Shown here piece by piece: positions 56,945 to 64,000 of a stretch of DNA of 64,000 nucleotides. The DNA lies in contig JADKIY010000007.1 in the NCBI GenBank assembly GCA_016722575.1, positions 1 through 64,000 of the forward strand, written 5' to 3'. Source of the stretch: Elusimicrobiota bacterium. Its GTDB lineage: Bacteria; Elusimicrobiota; Elusimicrobia; FEN-1173. The translations under genes were made by a program, and so were the position numbers. Each line of letters begins with the position of its first letter. The stretch's first letter is position 1. The notes under the pieces are model-generated. The model made no database searches. It was not told the DNA's origin and saw nothing but the letters and a program-made list of their open reading frames with translations.

Positions 56945-57871
56945 TTTCGGAAGGGGTTGCGGCGCCCGGGTCTTGAGGTAGGCGACGTAGTCGGCGATGC
57001 CTTTTTCCGGCGGGAAAGCGGCTTTGAAGCCCATTTTGGTTTCCGATTTCGTCATGTCGGCGCGTGTGGCTTCCTGATAGAACCCATACGGGTTGTCGAA
57101 ATACTCTGTTTTCGGCGAAACCCCCAGGGCGCGGCCCAGGTGGGCGATCAGGTCGTTGAAAGGGGTCCCCAGCCCCGTGCCGACGTTGAAAACGCCGTTG
57201 TCGGGATATTCCCAGGCTTTCCAATTGGCGGCCACGACGTCTTTCACGTAAACAAAATCGCGGTACTGTTCGCCCCATTTGAAAATGCGGGGGGATTTCC
57301 CGGCGGCGATTTGAAGGTAGAGCTGGTAAATCATGCTGGCCGCGGCTTTTTTGTGAAACTCCAGAGGGCCGTAGACGTTGAAATAGCGCAGTCCCACGGT
57401 TTTGACCGCCGGGTGGGCGTCGGTGAAGGTTTTGGCGGCCTGTTCCATTTCGACTTTGCTCACGCCGTAAATATTGGCCGGGGCCGGCGTCTGGTCCTCG
57501 CGGTTGGGCACCGGACCTTTCCCGTAGGTGGCGGCGCTGGAGGCGTAGACGACCTTGGGGGTCCCGGTGCGGTGGGCGGCGTCCAGGATGCGCACGAAGG
57601 CCCGAACATTGACGTCCCGCATCAGCTTTTCGTCCATGACGGTGGTGTCGGTGATGGCGGCCTGGTGGAAGACCCCGTCGAAGCGGCCCAAACCCCCAAA
57701 ATCGAAATCCCGAATGTCGCCGGCGTGGACGGTGCCTTTGAAATCGGCCAAATTTTCGCGCCGGCCGACGCCGAAATGGTCCAAGGCGTGGACCTCGTGG
57801 CCCTGTTGGGCCAACGTCAACGACACGTTGGCGCCGATCAAACCGCCGGCGCCGGTGACTAAAAACCGCAT
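56942..57871 (-). CDS. hldD: NAD-dependent sugar-nucleotide epimerase, HldD-like
   Basis: 309 residues from ATG 57871. The Rossmann loop is FLVTGAGGLIGANVSLTLAQ, and the catalytic triad is in YASSAATYG and YGVSKVEMEQ. The region VNVYGPLE-FHKKAAASMIYQ and later IFKWGEQYRDFVYVKDVVAA match ADP-L-glycero-D-manno-heptose 6-epimerases. It would make the heptose of the lipopolysaccharide inner core, consistent with an outer membrane. Other extended SDR epimerases are possible. Confidence 0.82.
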   Translation of the reverse strand: MRFLVTGAGGLIGANVSLTLAQQGHEVHALDHFGVGRRENLADFKGTVHAGDIRDFDFGGLGRFDGVFHQAAITDTTVMDEKLMRDVNVRAFVRILDAAHRTGTPKVVYASSAATYGKGPVPNREDQTPAPANIYGVSKVEMEQAAKTFTDAHPAVKTVGLRYFNVYGPLEFHKKAAASMIYQLYLQIAAGKSPRIFKWGEQYRDFVYVKDVVAANWKAWEYPDNGVFNVGTGLGTPFNDLIAHLGRALGVSPKTEYFDNPYGFYQEATRADMTKSETKMGFKAAFPPEKGIADYVAYLKTRAPQPLPK

Positions 57872-57952
57872 GGACGACTCCTTGATTGGGGAATGGGGCC
57901 ATTTTACCAAATCGGGGGATTGGCGACTCTTGAAATACGGTGAATCGGGGCT

Positions 57953-58507
57953 ATGCTTAAAGCCGACACCATGGGAACCCTTTTCGATCGATTAACCCCC
58001 AAACATTTCGCCCGCGGTTGGCCCATTTTCTGGCGGATGAACCTGCCCCATTGGGTGAGCCTGCTTCATCTCGGGGGCTCCCTTTCGGCGGCCTACGGGG
58101 CCGAGGGCCTTCTGGCCGACGGACTTCTTCGGCGATGGCCCTCGGTGTTGGATTGCCCGTTGTGGACGACGGCCGCGCTCGGGGGATTGATTTTCGTCGT
58201 GTCGTGGCCCTTCGTCCGGTGGTTCCAGCGCGTTCTTCAACGGTGGAGCGACGCGGAGTTTTGGAAATCCCAGTTCGCTCTCCTCGCCGGGTTGGGAAAG
58301 TTGAGCCGCGGAATCGCCACGCTTTTGGGGGTTCTGACGTTGCTGTTTCTTCTGGGAATCGACGGCGTTTTGGCGGGCGGGTCCTGGTTGAAGGCCTTGT
58401 TCTTCCTGTTCGCGTTGGTCCTGGTCGCCGTTCTCAGCGTGATCGTGGGGTTGTACGGGTGGTTGGCCGCCCAATGGAGCGAATTGAAAGCGGAGAAAGC
58501 CCCATGA
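57953..58507 (+). CDS. Membrane protein of unknown function upstream of pilT
   Basis: 184 residues with about four membrane segments, for example TTAALGGLIFVVSWPFVRWF, IATLLGVLTLLFLLGIDGVL and ALFFLFALVLVAVLSVIVGL. No family is recognised. A second in-frame ATG at 57971 is an equally good start. Its stop overlaps the pilT ATG as ATGA, so it may be linked to pilus function. Confidence 0.65.
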   Translation: MLKADTMGTLFDRLTPKHFARGWPIFWRMNLPHWVSLLHLGGSLSAAYGAEGLLADGLLRRWPSVLDCPLWTTAALGGLIFVVSWPFVRWFQRVLQRWSDAEFWKSQFALLAGLGKLSRGIATLLGVLTLLFLLGIDGVLAGGSWLKALFFLFALVLVAVLSVIVGLYGWLAAQWSELKAEKAP

Positions 58508-59574
58508 ACGAAATCAAACCCCTGTTGGCCAAATTGGCCGCGAGCGAGGCGTCGGATCTCCACCTGTGCGCCGGGTCGCCCCCCTGTTACCGCCTGAACG
58601 GCCGCATCGAACCCATCGAACCGGGGGAAAACCCCCTGGAGTTTCGGGACCTGGAACAAATGATTTTCCACGTCCTCACGGAGGACCAGCAGGCGCGCCT
58701 CATGGCGGACCACGAACTGGATTTCTCCGTTGGGTTTTCCGAAATCGGACGCTTCCGGGGCAACGTCCATCGCCAGCGGGGCACCTGGGCGGTCGTTTTT
58801 CGGAAAATCCCCCTGGAAATCCCTTCCATGATCGAACTGGGGGTGCCCGACATCGCCAAAACCTTGGCGCTCAAAGAGTCGGGGTTGGTGTTGGTTACCG
58901 GGCCCACGGGCAGCGGAAAATCCATGACGCTCGCGGCCATGATCGAAACGATCAATCGCGAGCGGGCCTGCCACGTGATCACGGTGGAGGATCCCATCGA
59001 ATTCCTCTTCAAAAATCAAAAAGCGCTGATCAAACAGCGGGAAATCGGGTCGGACACCGACGGATACACGACGGCCCTCCGGCATTCCTTCCGCCAGGAT
59101 CCGGACGTGCTGATGATCGGAGAGATCCGGGACCGGGAAACCATTTCCATGGCCATCACGGCGGCCAGCACCGGCCGCCTGGTGTTGGGCACGCTCCACA
59201 CCATGGACGCCGTGTCCACGGTGGACCGCTTGGTGGAAAGTTTTCCCGCCGACCAACAAAATCTGGTCCGCAACCAAATCGCGGGCAGCCTGGAGGGGGT
59301 GATTTCCCAGCAGCTTGTCCGGAAATCCCACGGAACGGGCCGGGTGCTCGCCGTGGAAATCCTGGTGTCGACCCCGTCGGTTCGGAATCAAATTCGAACG
59401 GGGAAAACCTTTCAGGTCATCAGCGATATCGAAACCGGCAAGCGTTTCGGCATGCAATCCATGAACCAAGCCTTGCAAGCCCTGGTGACGACCGACTACA
59501 TCAAGCTGGAGGAAGCCATCCGGCACACGCGCTTCCCCGATCAACTTCTTCAGAAGCTGGGCGTCCCCCAGTAG
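58504..59574 (+). CDS. pilT: Type IV pilus retraction ATPase PilT
   Basis: 356 residues. The N-terminal part SDLHLCAGSPPCYRLNGRIE is typical of PilT. Walker A is LVTGPTGSGKSMTLAAMIET, the Asp box VITVEDPIEFLFKNQKALIK is followed by QREIGSDTDGY, and the Walker B/His-box region is PDVLMIGEIRDRETISMAIT and TGRLVLGTLHTMDA. The C-terminal AIRHTRFPDQLLQKLG is common in the family. It pulls pilus subunits back into the inner membrane and powers twitching. It is the only pilus motor gene in the window. Confidence 0.93.
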   Translation: MNEIKPLLAKLAASEASDLHLCAGSPPCYRLNGRIEPIEPGENPLEFRDLEQMIFHVLTEDQQARLMADHELDFSVGFSEIGRFRGNVHRQRGTWAVVFRKIPLEIPSMIELGVPDIAKTLALKESGLVLVTGPTGSGKSMTLAAMIETINRERACHVITVEDPIEFLFKNQKALIKQREIGSDTDGYTTALRHSFRQDPDVLMIGEIRDRETISMAITAASTGRLVLGTLHTMDAVSTVDRLVESFPADQQNLVRNQIAGSLEGVISQQLVRKSHGTGRVLAVEILVSTPSVRNQIRTGKTFQVISDIETGKRFGMQSMNQALQALVTTDYIKLEEAIRHTRFPDQLLQKLGVPQ

Positions 59575-59583
59575 GGCCTCCGC

Positions 59584-60012
59584 GTGATTCTCAACATCGT
59601 GATCGGGGCGTTGTTGTTGGGGGGATGGGCGGCGGGGGCCCATCAGCGCCGGTTGTTGGAGGGGAAAGAGTTCGTCCAGGGGCGGGTGGTGGAGTTGCCC
59701 GAAGGGCGGGGGTCCAAAGGCGGGCGGATCTACGGCGTGAAGGCCGAATTCAAAGACCGCGCGGGGCGTCCGCACACGTACGTTTCGAATTGGAAATCGT
59801 CCAGCCCCGGTTACGCCGTGGGCGATCCCATTCGGCTTTTTTTCGATCCCCAAAGCCCGGACCGGTGCGGCGTAGCGACTTTCGGAATGCGTTTCGGCCT
59901 CGCGGCGGGGTTGTGGTTGGCCGGGGCGATCCTTCTGGCGGTCCGGTGGGGGCTTCCGGCGGGGCAATCCTGGTTTGAGCGGGCTTACCCGCTGACCCGG
60001 GGGCCCCAGTGA
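59584..60012 (+). CDS. DUF3592-like membrane protein
   Basis: 142 residues from GTG 59584. A N-terminal membrane helix and a C-terminal one (FGLAAGLWLAGAILLAVRWG) flank a strand-rich central part (GRVVELPEGRGSKGGRIYGV and YAVGDPIRLFFDPQSPDRC), the DUF3592 layout. Function unknown. It starts 9 bp after pilT. Confidence 0.7.
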   Translation: MILNIVIGALLLGGWAAGAHQRRLLEGKEFVQGRVVELPEGRGSKGGRIYGVKAEFKDRAGRPHTYVSNWKSSSPGYAVGDPIRLFFDPQSPDRCGVATFGMRFGLAAGLWLAGAILLAVRWGLPAGQSWFERAYPLTRGPQ

Positions 60013-60031
60013 AAAATTCGAAGGAGGTTCG

Positions 60032-60742
60032 ATGACCGATCATTCGACGCGCTACCGTGTGGTTTTGGCGGACGATCATCCGTTGCTGCGGGAATCCATC
60101 GCTACTTTTATCGAGGACCACGCGGCCGATCGATTGCAGGTGGTCGCCCAGGCGGCCGATGGGTTGGGAGCCCTCGAGGCCGTTCAAAAGCACGAACCGC
60201 ACCTGGTCCTCCTGGATCTCTCCATGCCGCGTTTGGGCGGGCTGGAGGCCATCGGACGGTTGCGGGCCCTGGGCAAACCCCTGTTGATCCTGGTGCTCTC
60301 CAGTTACGACGATCAGGCCCACATCCTCGACGCCATTCGGGCGGGGGCCGACGATTACCTCTTCAAAAAATACGCAACGGCGGAAGTCGTCGTGGGAAAC
60401 ATCCTCCGAGCGTTGGGCGAACGGCCCTTGTCCCGGGTGGGGACCTTCCAGAAATTGATCCAGTCGGTGCGGGACGCCGGATTGACGGTGGTGGAGGGCG
60501 CCGAGGGGGTGCTGACCGGGCTGGATCTTGAAATTTTGAAAAAGGTGGCCTTCGACGGGGCCTCCAACGCGGAAATCGTCGCGGACTTGGCCCGAAACGG
60601 CGCCCCGCTATCGGAAGAAGCCGTCGCCAAGAAACTGGCGCAGGTGATCGAAAAGCTGGGGGCCCGAACGGCCGCCCACGCCGTCTGTTTGGCGATCAAA
60701 AACAATCAGCTGAGCGCCGACGACGCCCGACGGGCGGGCTAG
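60032..60742 (+). CDS. NarL/FixJ-type response regulator
   Basis: 236 residues from ATG 60032 with GGAGG 6 nt upstream. The receiver has VVLADDHPLLRESIATFIED, Asp in HLVLLDLSMPRLGGLEAIGR and a Lys in YLFKKYATAEVVVGN. The C-terminal part (GLDLEILKKVAFDGASNAEI and SEEAVAKKLAQVIEKLGART) resembles a LuxR-type helix-turn-helix but is diverged. It meets the sensor kinase gene tail to tail, overlapping by 4 nt. Confidence 0.85.
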   Translation: MTDHSTRYRVVLADDHPLLRESIATFIEDHAADRLQVVAQAADGLGALEAVQKHEPHLVLLDLSMPRLGGLEAIGRLRALGKPLLILVLSSYDDQAHILDAIRAGADDYLFKKYATAEVVVGNILRALGERPLSRVGTFQKLIQSVRDAGLTVVEGAEGVLTGLDLEILKKVAFDGASNAEIVADLARNGAPLSEEAVAKKLAQVIEKLGARTAAHAVCLAIKNNQLSADDARRAG

Positions 60743-62448
60743 CGGGGCGGCGGGGGCCGGGGGCTCTCGTCGTCCGCGGCCGCGGGGAAAAGCAGGGTGA
60801 GGGTCGTTCCCCGGCCTTCCGCGCTCGCGATGTCGACTCGCCCGCCGTGTTGGTCCATGACTTTCTTGATCACCAGCAGGCCCAGCCCCGAACCGGTTTC
60901 CTTGGTCGTCGTTTCTTCAAAAAGGTGTCGGCGCTTTTCCTCCGGAAACCCCGCCCCGTTGTCCCGAACCCAGATCGCCACCCCCTCCGCGCGCGTTTCG
61001 GTCCCGATGACCACCTCCCCCTGGCTCCCAATGGCCTCCAGGGCATTTTTGGCCGCGTTTAAGAGCGCCTTGCGGGCTTCGCTTTCCTCCATCCAAGCCA
61101 GGGGGGCGGGCGACGCCAGGAGGGTGGTGAGCCGGCAACCGTCGGGCGGGCGCAATTTGGGGACCAGGCGTTGAACGAAATGATTGGCGTTGGTTTTTTT
61201 GGCGTTCAGGGGCCGGTCCCGGCCGATGGTCAAAATATCCTCGATGAAATCCTCCATCCAATCCAACGTTTCGTAACTCAATAAAAAGTGCTTCGCCGCC
61301 TGGGCGTCGGGTTCGTTGACGTGGGACAAGATCGCGGCCAGGGAGTTGCGAAGGGCCTGGACCAGCTGGCGCAAATCGTGGCCGATGAAGCGCGTCATGC
61401 GGCCGAGCACCGAGTCCCGGGCCCTTTTTTCCAATATGGGTTGGGCGTCTTTGAGCAAATGGGCCAGGTCGCCCAGCTCGTCGTGGGATTGAATGGTGAT
61501 CAGGGACCCGAAGTGTCCGGTGGTCCACCGTTGGACCGCGTCCATGAATTGGTGCAGGGACTTGGTGATGAAAACGCCGAAGAAAACGGCCAACAAAACG
61601 GCGAATCCGGTGGCGAAGGCCAGCGAACGCCAAACGCGGCGGCGCACTTTGTCCGCCACCGCCAGGGCGGTCGCCCGGGGTCGTTCAAACACCACCCACC
61701 CCTTGAGGCCCCGAAGCGGTTTCTTGACGCCCAGAACCCGGGAGCCGTCTTCCCGCTTGTACTCCCCCTGGGTCCACCGCGGGTCGGTCCAGGGCGCGGG
61801 GGCGCGGGGGGGGCGCTCGGGCTTGTCGTCGTTGGATTCGGCCCAGGGCGCCCCCTGGGGGTCCAGGAGGTAGGCTTTTCCGCCCGCCCCTTCGGCCAAG
61901 GTGCCCAGGGATTGCGCGAGGACGAACAAGTTAAGACGCGCGACCAAATAGCCTTCAATGTTATTGGCGGGGGACAGGATCGGGACGCAGGTCAGCAACC
62001 GGGGATGGGAGGGCGGGACGATTTGCACGCGCCCCAGGAACACCCCGTCTCTGTCCACCGCGGCGCGAAGACGCGGCCATTCGCTGGACGACACCGGCCG
62101 TCCTTTTTTAAAGCGGTGCAGGGCGTGGAGGAGCCGTCCCGCCCGGTCGTGGACCCACAAGTCCGTTAAAATCGGTTGGGTGTTGAGGGCGGACCCGAGC
62201 GTCCGGCTCACCACCGCCCCGGGGGATCGCACGGACAGGTTTCGTCCCATGCCCGTTAGGAGATTGACGGCCGCGTCGATCTGGCCGTTGACCATGTCCA
62301 CGGTCCGATCGGCGAGGCCGCTTTGGATTTGAAAGCTGGACGCGGTGAGCGAACGGCTCACCTCCCGTTCCAACCGAAAGCCGAGCCACCCCAGGGGAAC
62401 CCAGGCGATGACCAACGACACGAAGATGAATTTTTGCCAGAGCCGCAC
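60739..62448 (-). CDS. Membrane-bound sensor histidine kinase with an extracytoplasmic sensing domain
   Basis: 569 residues. One helix near the N-terminus (FIFVSLVIAWVPLGWLGF) and another at about 265-285 (LAFATGFAVLLAVFFGVFIT) enclose a Cache/PAS-like sensing region. The HAMP-like segment is followed by the phospho-acceptor region MTRFIGHDLRQLVQALRNSL. The ATP-binding part has the N box KALLNAAKNALEAIGSQG, G1 VRDNGAGFPEEKRRHLFEE and G2 GSGLGLLVIKKVMDQHGG. The H-box His lies in GHDLRQL. Its probable partner is the response regulator at 60032. Confidence 0.88.
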   Translation of the reverse strand: MRLWQKFIFVSLVIAWVPLGWLGFRLEREVSRSLTASSFQIQSGLADRTVDMVNGQIDAAVNLLTGMGRNLSVRSPGAVVSRTLGSALNTQPILTDLWVHDRAGRLLHALHRFKKGRPVSSSEWPRLRAAVDRDGVFLGRVQIVPPSHPRLLTCVPILSPANNIEGYLVARLNLFVLAQSLGTLAEGAGGKAYLLDPQGAPWAESNDDKPERPPRAPAPWTDPRWTQGEYKREDGSRVLGVKKPLRGLKGWVVFERPRATALAVADKVRRRVWRSLAFATGFAVLLAVFFGVFITKSLHQFMDAVQRWTTGHFGSLITIQSHDELGDLAHLLKDAQPILEKRARDSVLGRMTRFIGHDLRQLVQALRNSLAAILSHVNEPDAQAAKHFLLSYETLDWMEDFIEDILTIGRDRPLNAKKTNANHFVQRLVPKLRPPDGCRLTTLLASPAPLAWMEESEARKALLNAAKNALEAIGSQGEVVIGTETRAEGVAIWVRDNGAGFPEEKRRHLFEETTTKETGSGLGLLVIKKVMDQHGGRVDIASAEGRGTTLTLLFPAAADDESPRPPPPR

Positions 62449-62450
62449 GT

Positions 62451-63719
62451 TTATTCGGGCTCGAGGAAGGAAACCACCGCTTTTTGCGCGGATCCCCCTC
62501 GGTCGGAATCCCGAGGGCTGCGGGCGACGGTTTTAACGCGTCCGGGGTCGATCCCGTAATCCCGCACCAGAACGTATTTGATCCGTTGCGCCCGGGCGGC
62601 GGCCAAGGACTCGGCGTTGTTTTCCCGCTCCTCGGCCATCCCTTCGATCAAAGCCAATTGTTCGGGAAAGGCGCGGAGGTTGTTGGCCAGCTGCCGCACT
62701 TCCAGCTGAGCGGCCCCGGCCAAATCGCTGGAGTTTCGTCGGAAATGCAATTCCTGCGCCCATTGCCGGTTGGGCGGCGGTTCCGGGGCTTCGTCCCGGG
62801 GGGCGGGTTTTCCCCGGCCGGCGCTTTTGGGCCCGAGGAGGACGAATCCTTCGCTGTCGGTGAGCGCGCCCCCGGTCCAGGGAAAAGCCGTCAAGAAGGC
62901 CCGGTAAGTCCCCGGGCGGGCGGGATTCCCGTGGGCGCCGAGCCCGTCCCAGTCCAAAGTCGCCGCCAGTTCACGGGTGCCGGAAAAGGTCCGCATCAAT
63001 CGCCCGGATTTCATTTCCACCAAACGGACCGACCAGCGTCGGATGCGCAGGGGTTCAAAGAGAAAAAGGGAAACCGAAACCCGGGTCTCTCCGTCGGGAG
63101 ACACGGGCCCCGGGGCCGTGTGAACGTGCACGGTGGGGCCCTCCGTTTCACTTTTCCGCAACGGCGGTTTGACGGGTTGTATGGCCAGCCGAAATCCTTC
63201 AAAACCCTCGGCGGTCCCGCTGGCGAACCGAAGGTAAAAGGAAGCCGGCGGCAGGGAGAGGGGGAGAAACACCTCGGCCCCAAGACGGAAGGCCTGCAAG
63301 GAGCGCTTTCGATCCTTTTCGGTGGAGCGGGCCGGGCGGACGATGGTCACCCCCACGGCCGCGTCCGGAAACGTGAGGGCGTAGTCCCGGCAAAGGGCCA
63401 GGAGGGTCCGGGCGCGATCGGTCAAGGCTTCCCCGTCGTTGGCGAACAGCGATTCCGAATACAGCGCCAGCGACGCGCCCCCGCCCCGACGATCCACGCG
63501 GAGTCCGGAATAGAAATTGTCCATTTTCGAAAGGAGGGATTCCCGGTTCTTGGTCAGTTCGTCGGTTTTGACGGCGTTGTCGACGGGCCCGGGCGAAGAG
63601 GGGTCCGCCGCGACGGACCGTCCTCCGGCGCGGGCCGCCCCGGCGGCGGGGGCGGCCGACGCGGGCCCCCGGACGGAGGCCATCAGCATGAACAAGAACA
63701 GCGCGCGGTGTCGGATCAC
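62451..63719 (-). CDS. OmpA-type C-terminal domain protein, exported
   Basis: 422 residues if started at GTG 63719, which gives a signal peptide (RALFLFMLMASVRGPASAAP). The middle is strand-rich with FlgD-like traits (ATLDWDGLGAHGNPARPGTY and RAFLTAFPWTGGALTDSEGF). The C-terminal part resembles OmpA peptidoglycan-binding domains: LIEGMAEERENNAESLAAAR followed by AQRIKYVLVRDYGIDPGRV. A peptidoglycan-linked envelope role is likely. It ends 2 bp before the kinase gene. Confidence 0.75.
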   Translation of the reverse strand: MIRHRALFLFMLMASVRGPASAAPAAGAARAGGRSVAADPSSPGPVDNAVKTDELTKNRESLLSKMDNFYSGLRVDRRGGGASLALYSESLFANDGEALTDRARTLLALCRDYALTFPDAAVGVTIVRPARSTEKDRKRSLQAFRLGAEVFLPLSLPPASFYLRFASGTAEGFEGFRLAIQPVKPPLRKSETEGPTVHVHTAPGPVSPDGETRVSVSLFLFEPLRIRRWSVRLVEMKSGRLMRTFSGTRELAATLDWDGLGAHGNPARPGTYRAFLTAFPWTGGALTDSEGFVLLGPKSAGRGKPAPRDEAPEPPPNRQWAQELHFRRNSSDLAGAAQLEVRQLANNLRAFPEQLALIEGMAEERENNAESLAAARAQRIKYVLVRDYGIDPGRVKTVARSPRDSDRGGSAQKAVVSFLEPE

Positions 63720-63866
63720 AGAGTGGGTCCTTTGGGTTCCTCCTCCAAGTGTACTGCTCCCCCGGAAAATTGCAAGGACCCCCTTGAATATCCGTTCGGG
63801 GATGCCCATACTGGGGGGGGCCGTCCCGGGGGGTTTCCGGCGGCCACTTTTTGCGACGCGAGGTCG

Positions 63867-64000
63867 ATGGTGAAAGTCAAAGTGGGTCCCGAGCACGTCA
63901 GCCGGTTGCGCGATGGGTTGATGCGGCAATTGTTGCGCGCCCGCCTGGAAGGGAGGTCCGAACCCGAAAAGCTGCTGGAAATCGGTCGAGGGGAATTCGC
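63867..64000 (+). CDS. Start of an unrecognised gene, cut by the window end
   Basis: ATG 63867 opens a frame that stays open to the end (MVKVKVGPEHVSRLRDGLMR, then QLLRARLEGRSEPEKLLEIG). The charged helical pattern looks protein-coding, but 44 residues are too few to name it. A weak GAGGT lies upstream. Confidence 0.4.
   Translation, partial: MVKVKVGPEHVSRLRDGLMRQLLRARLEGRSEPEKLLEIGRGEF

Overview
The window is bacterial chromosomal DNA, mostly GC-rich, from a Gram-negative-type organism. The envelope type is inferred from a PorV/PorQ-like outer-membrane protein, an OmpA-type C-terminus, an HldD-like heptose epimerase and many Sec signal peptides. Several traits fit Elusimicrobiota best: scattered stand-alone type IV pilin-like genes, a two-lobed ThyX, a one-piece pyruvate:ferredoxin oxidoreductase and a TIGR03545/TIGR03546 pair. 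That placement is an inference; no rRNA is present to test it.

Layout. 1-6254 is a defence island of visibly lower GC: a 5'-truncated HsdS, an Abi_C-type protein, a HipA-like kinase, a HIRAN protein, HsdR and a small ribbon-helix-helix protein. 6255-9728 is a mobile or scarred zone: a GC-rich stretch without convincing genes, a serine recombinase flanked by about 355-bp inverted repeats, tRNA-Ser(GGA) at its right edge, broken tRNA-Ser-like pieces at its left edge and a duplicated hairpin element. 9729-12220 holds dinB and two pilin-like genes. 12282-15111 (minus) is the translation operon rpsP-khpA-trmD-rplS-rnhB-yraN, without rimM. 15209-28862 holds ppc, a rhodanese, the thyX-like gene, purA, carA, two exported-protein genes and carB. 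29361-34515 holds another pilin and a giant exported protein made of near-identical 456-nt repeats. 34547-41766 (minus) is a tight run dnaX-recR-response regulator-phoB-like-phoR-like-mgtA. 41910-45568 has a fourth pilin, a membrane sulfatase-like enzyme, a small YID-type membrane protein apparently starting at CTG, and a methyltransferase. 45579-49691 is an overlapping operon (TIGR03546, TIGR03545, ppnP, msrB, dCMP deaminase, a secreted protein). 49756-52389 is an AAA+ ATPase/zinc-ribbon/membrane-protein trio. 52734-64000 holds nifJ, a zinc-ribbon membrane protein, hldD-like, pilT, a two-component pair, an OmpA-like protein and a partial gene.

How the genes fit together. purA, carA/carB, thyX, dCMP deaminase and ppnP serve nucleotide synthesis and salvage. 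ppc and nifJ connect pyruvate/PEP with the C4 and acetyl-CoA pools in an anaerobic style. PilT and the pilin-like genes point to type IV pili or a related system, but no assembly ATPase, platform protein or secretin gene is seen here.

Caution on sequence quality. At least ten otherwise intact genes are split by one or two single-base indels, nearly always in homopolymers: the HipA-like gene, HIRAN gene, hsdR, recombinase, repeat protein, mgtA, phoR-like gene, dnaX, a pilin, the sulfatase-like gene and nifJ. Restoring those bases restores the expected protein families, so most of these breaks are probably sequencing errors, not real pseudogenes. Such genes are given as one CDS with the break described.
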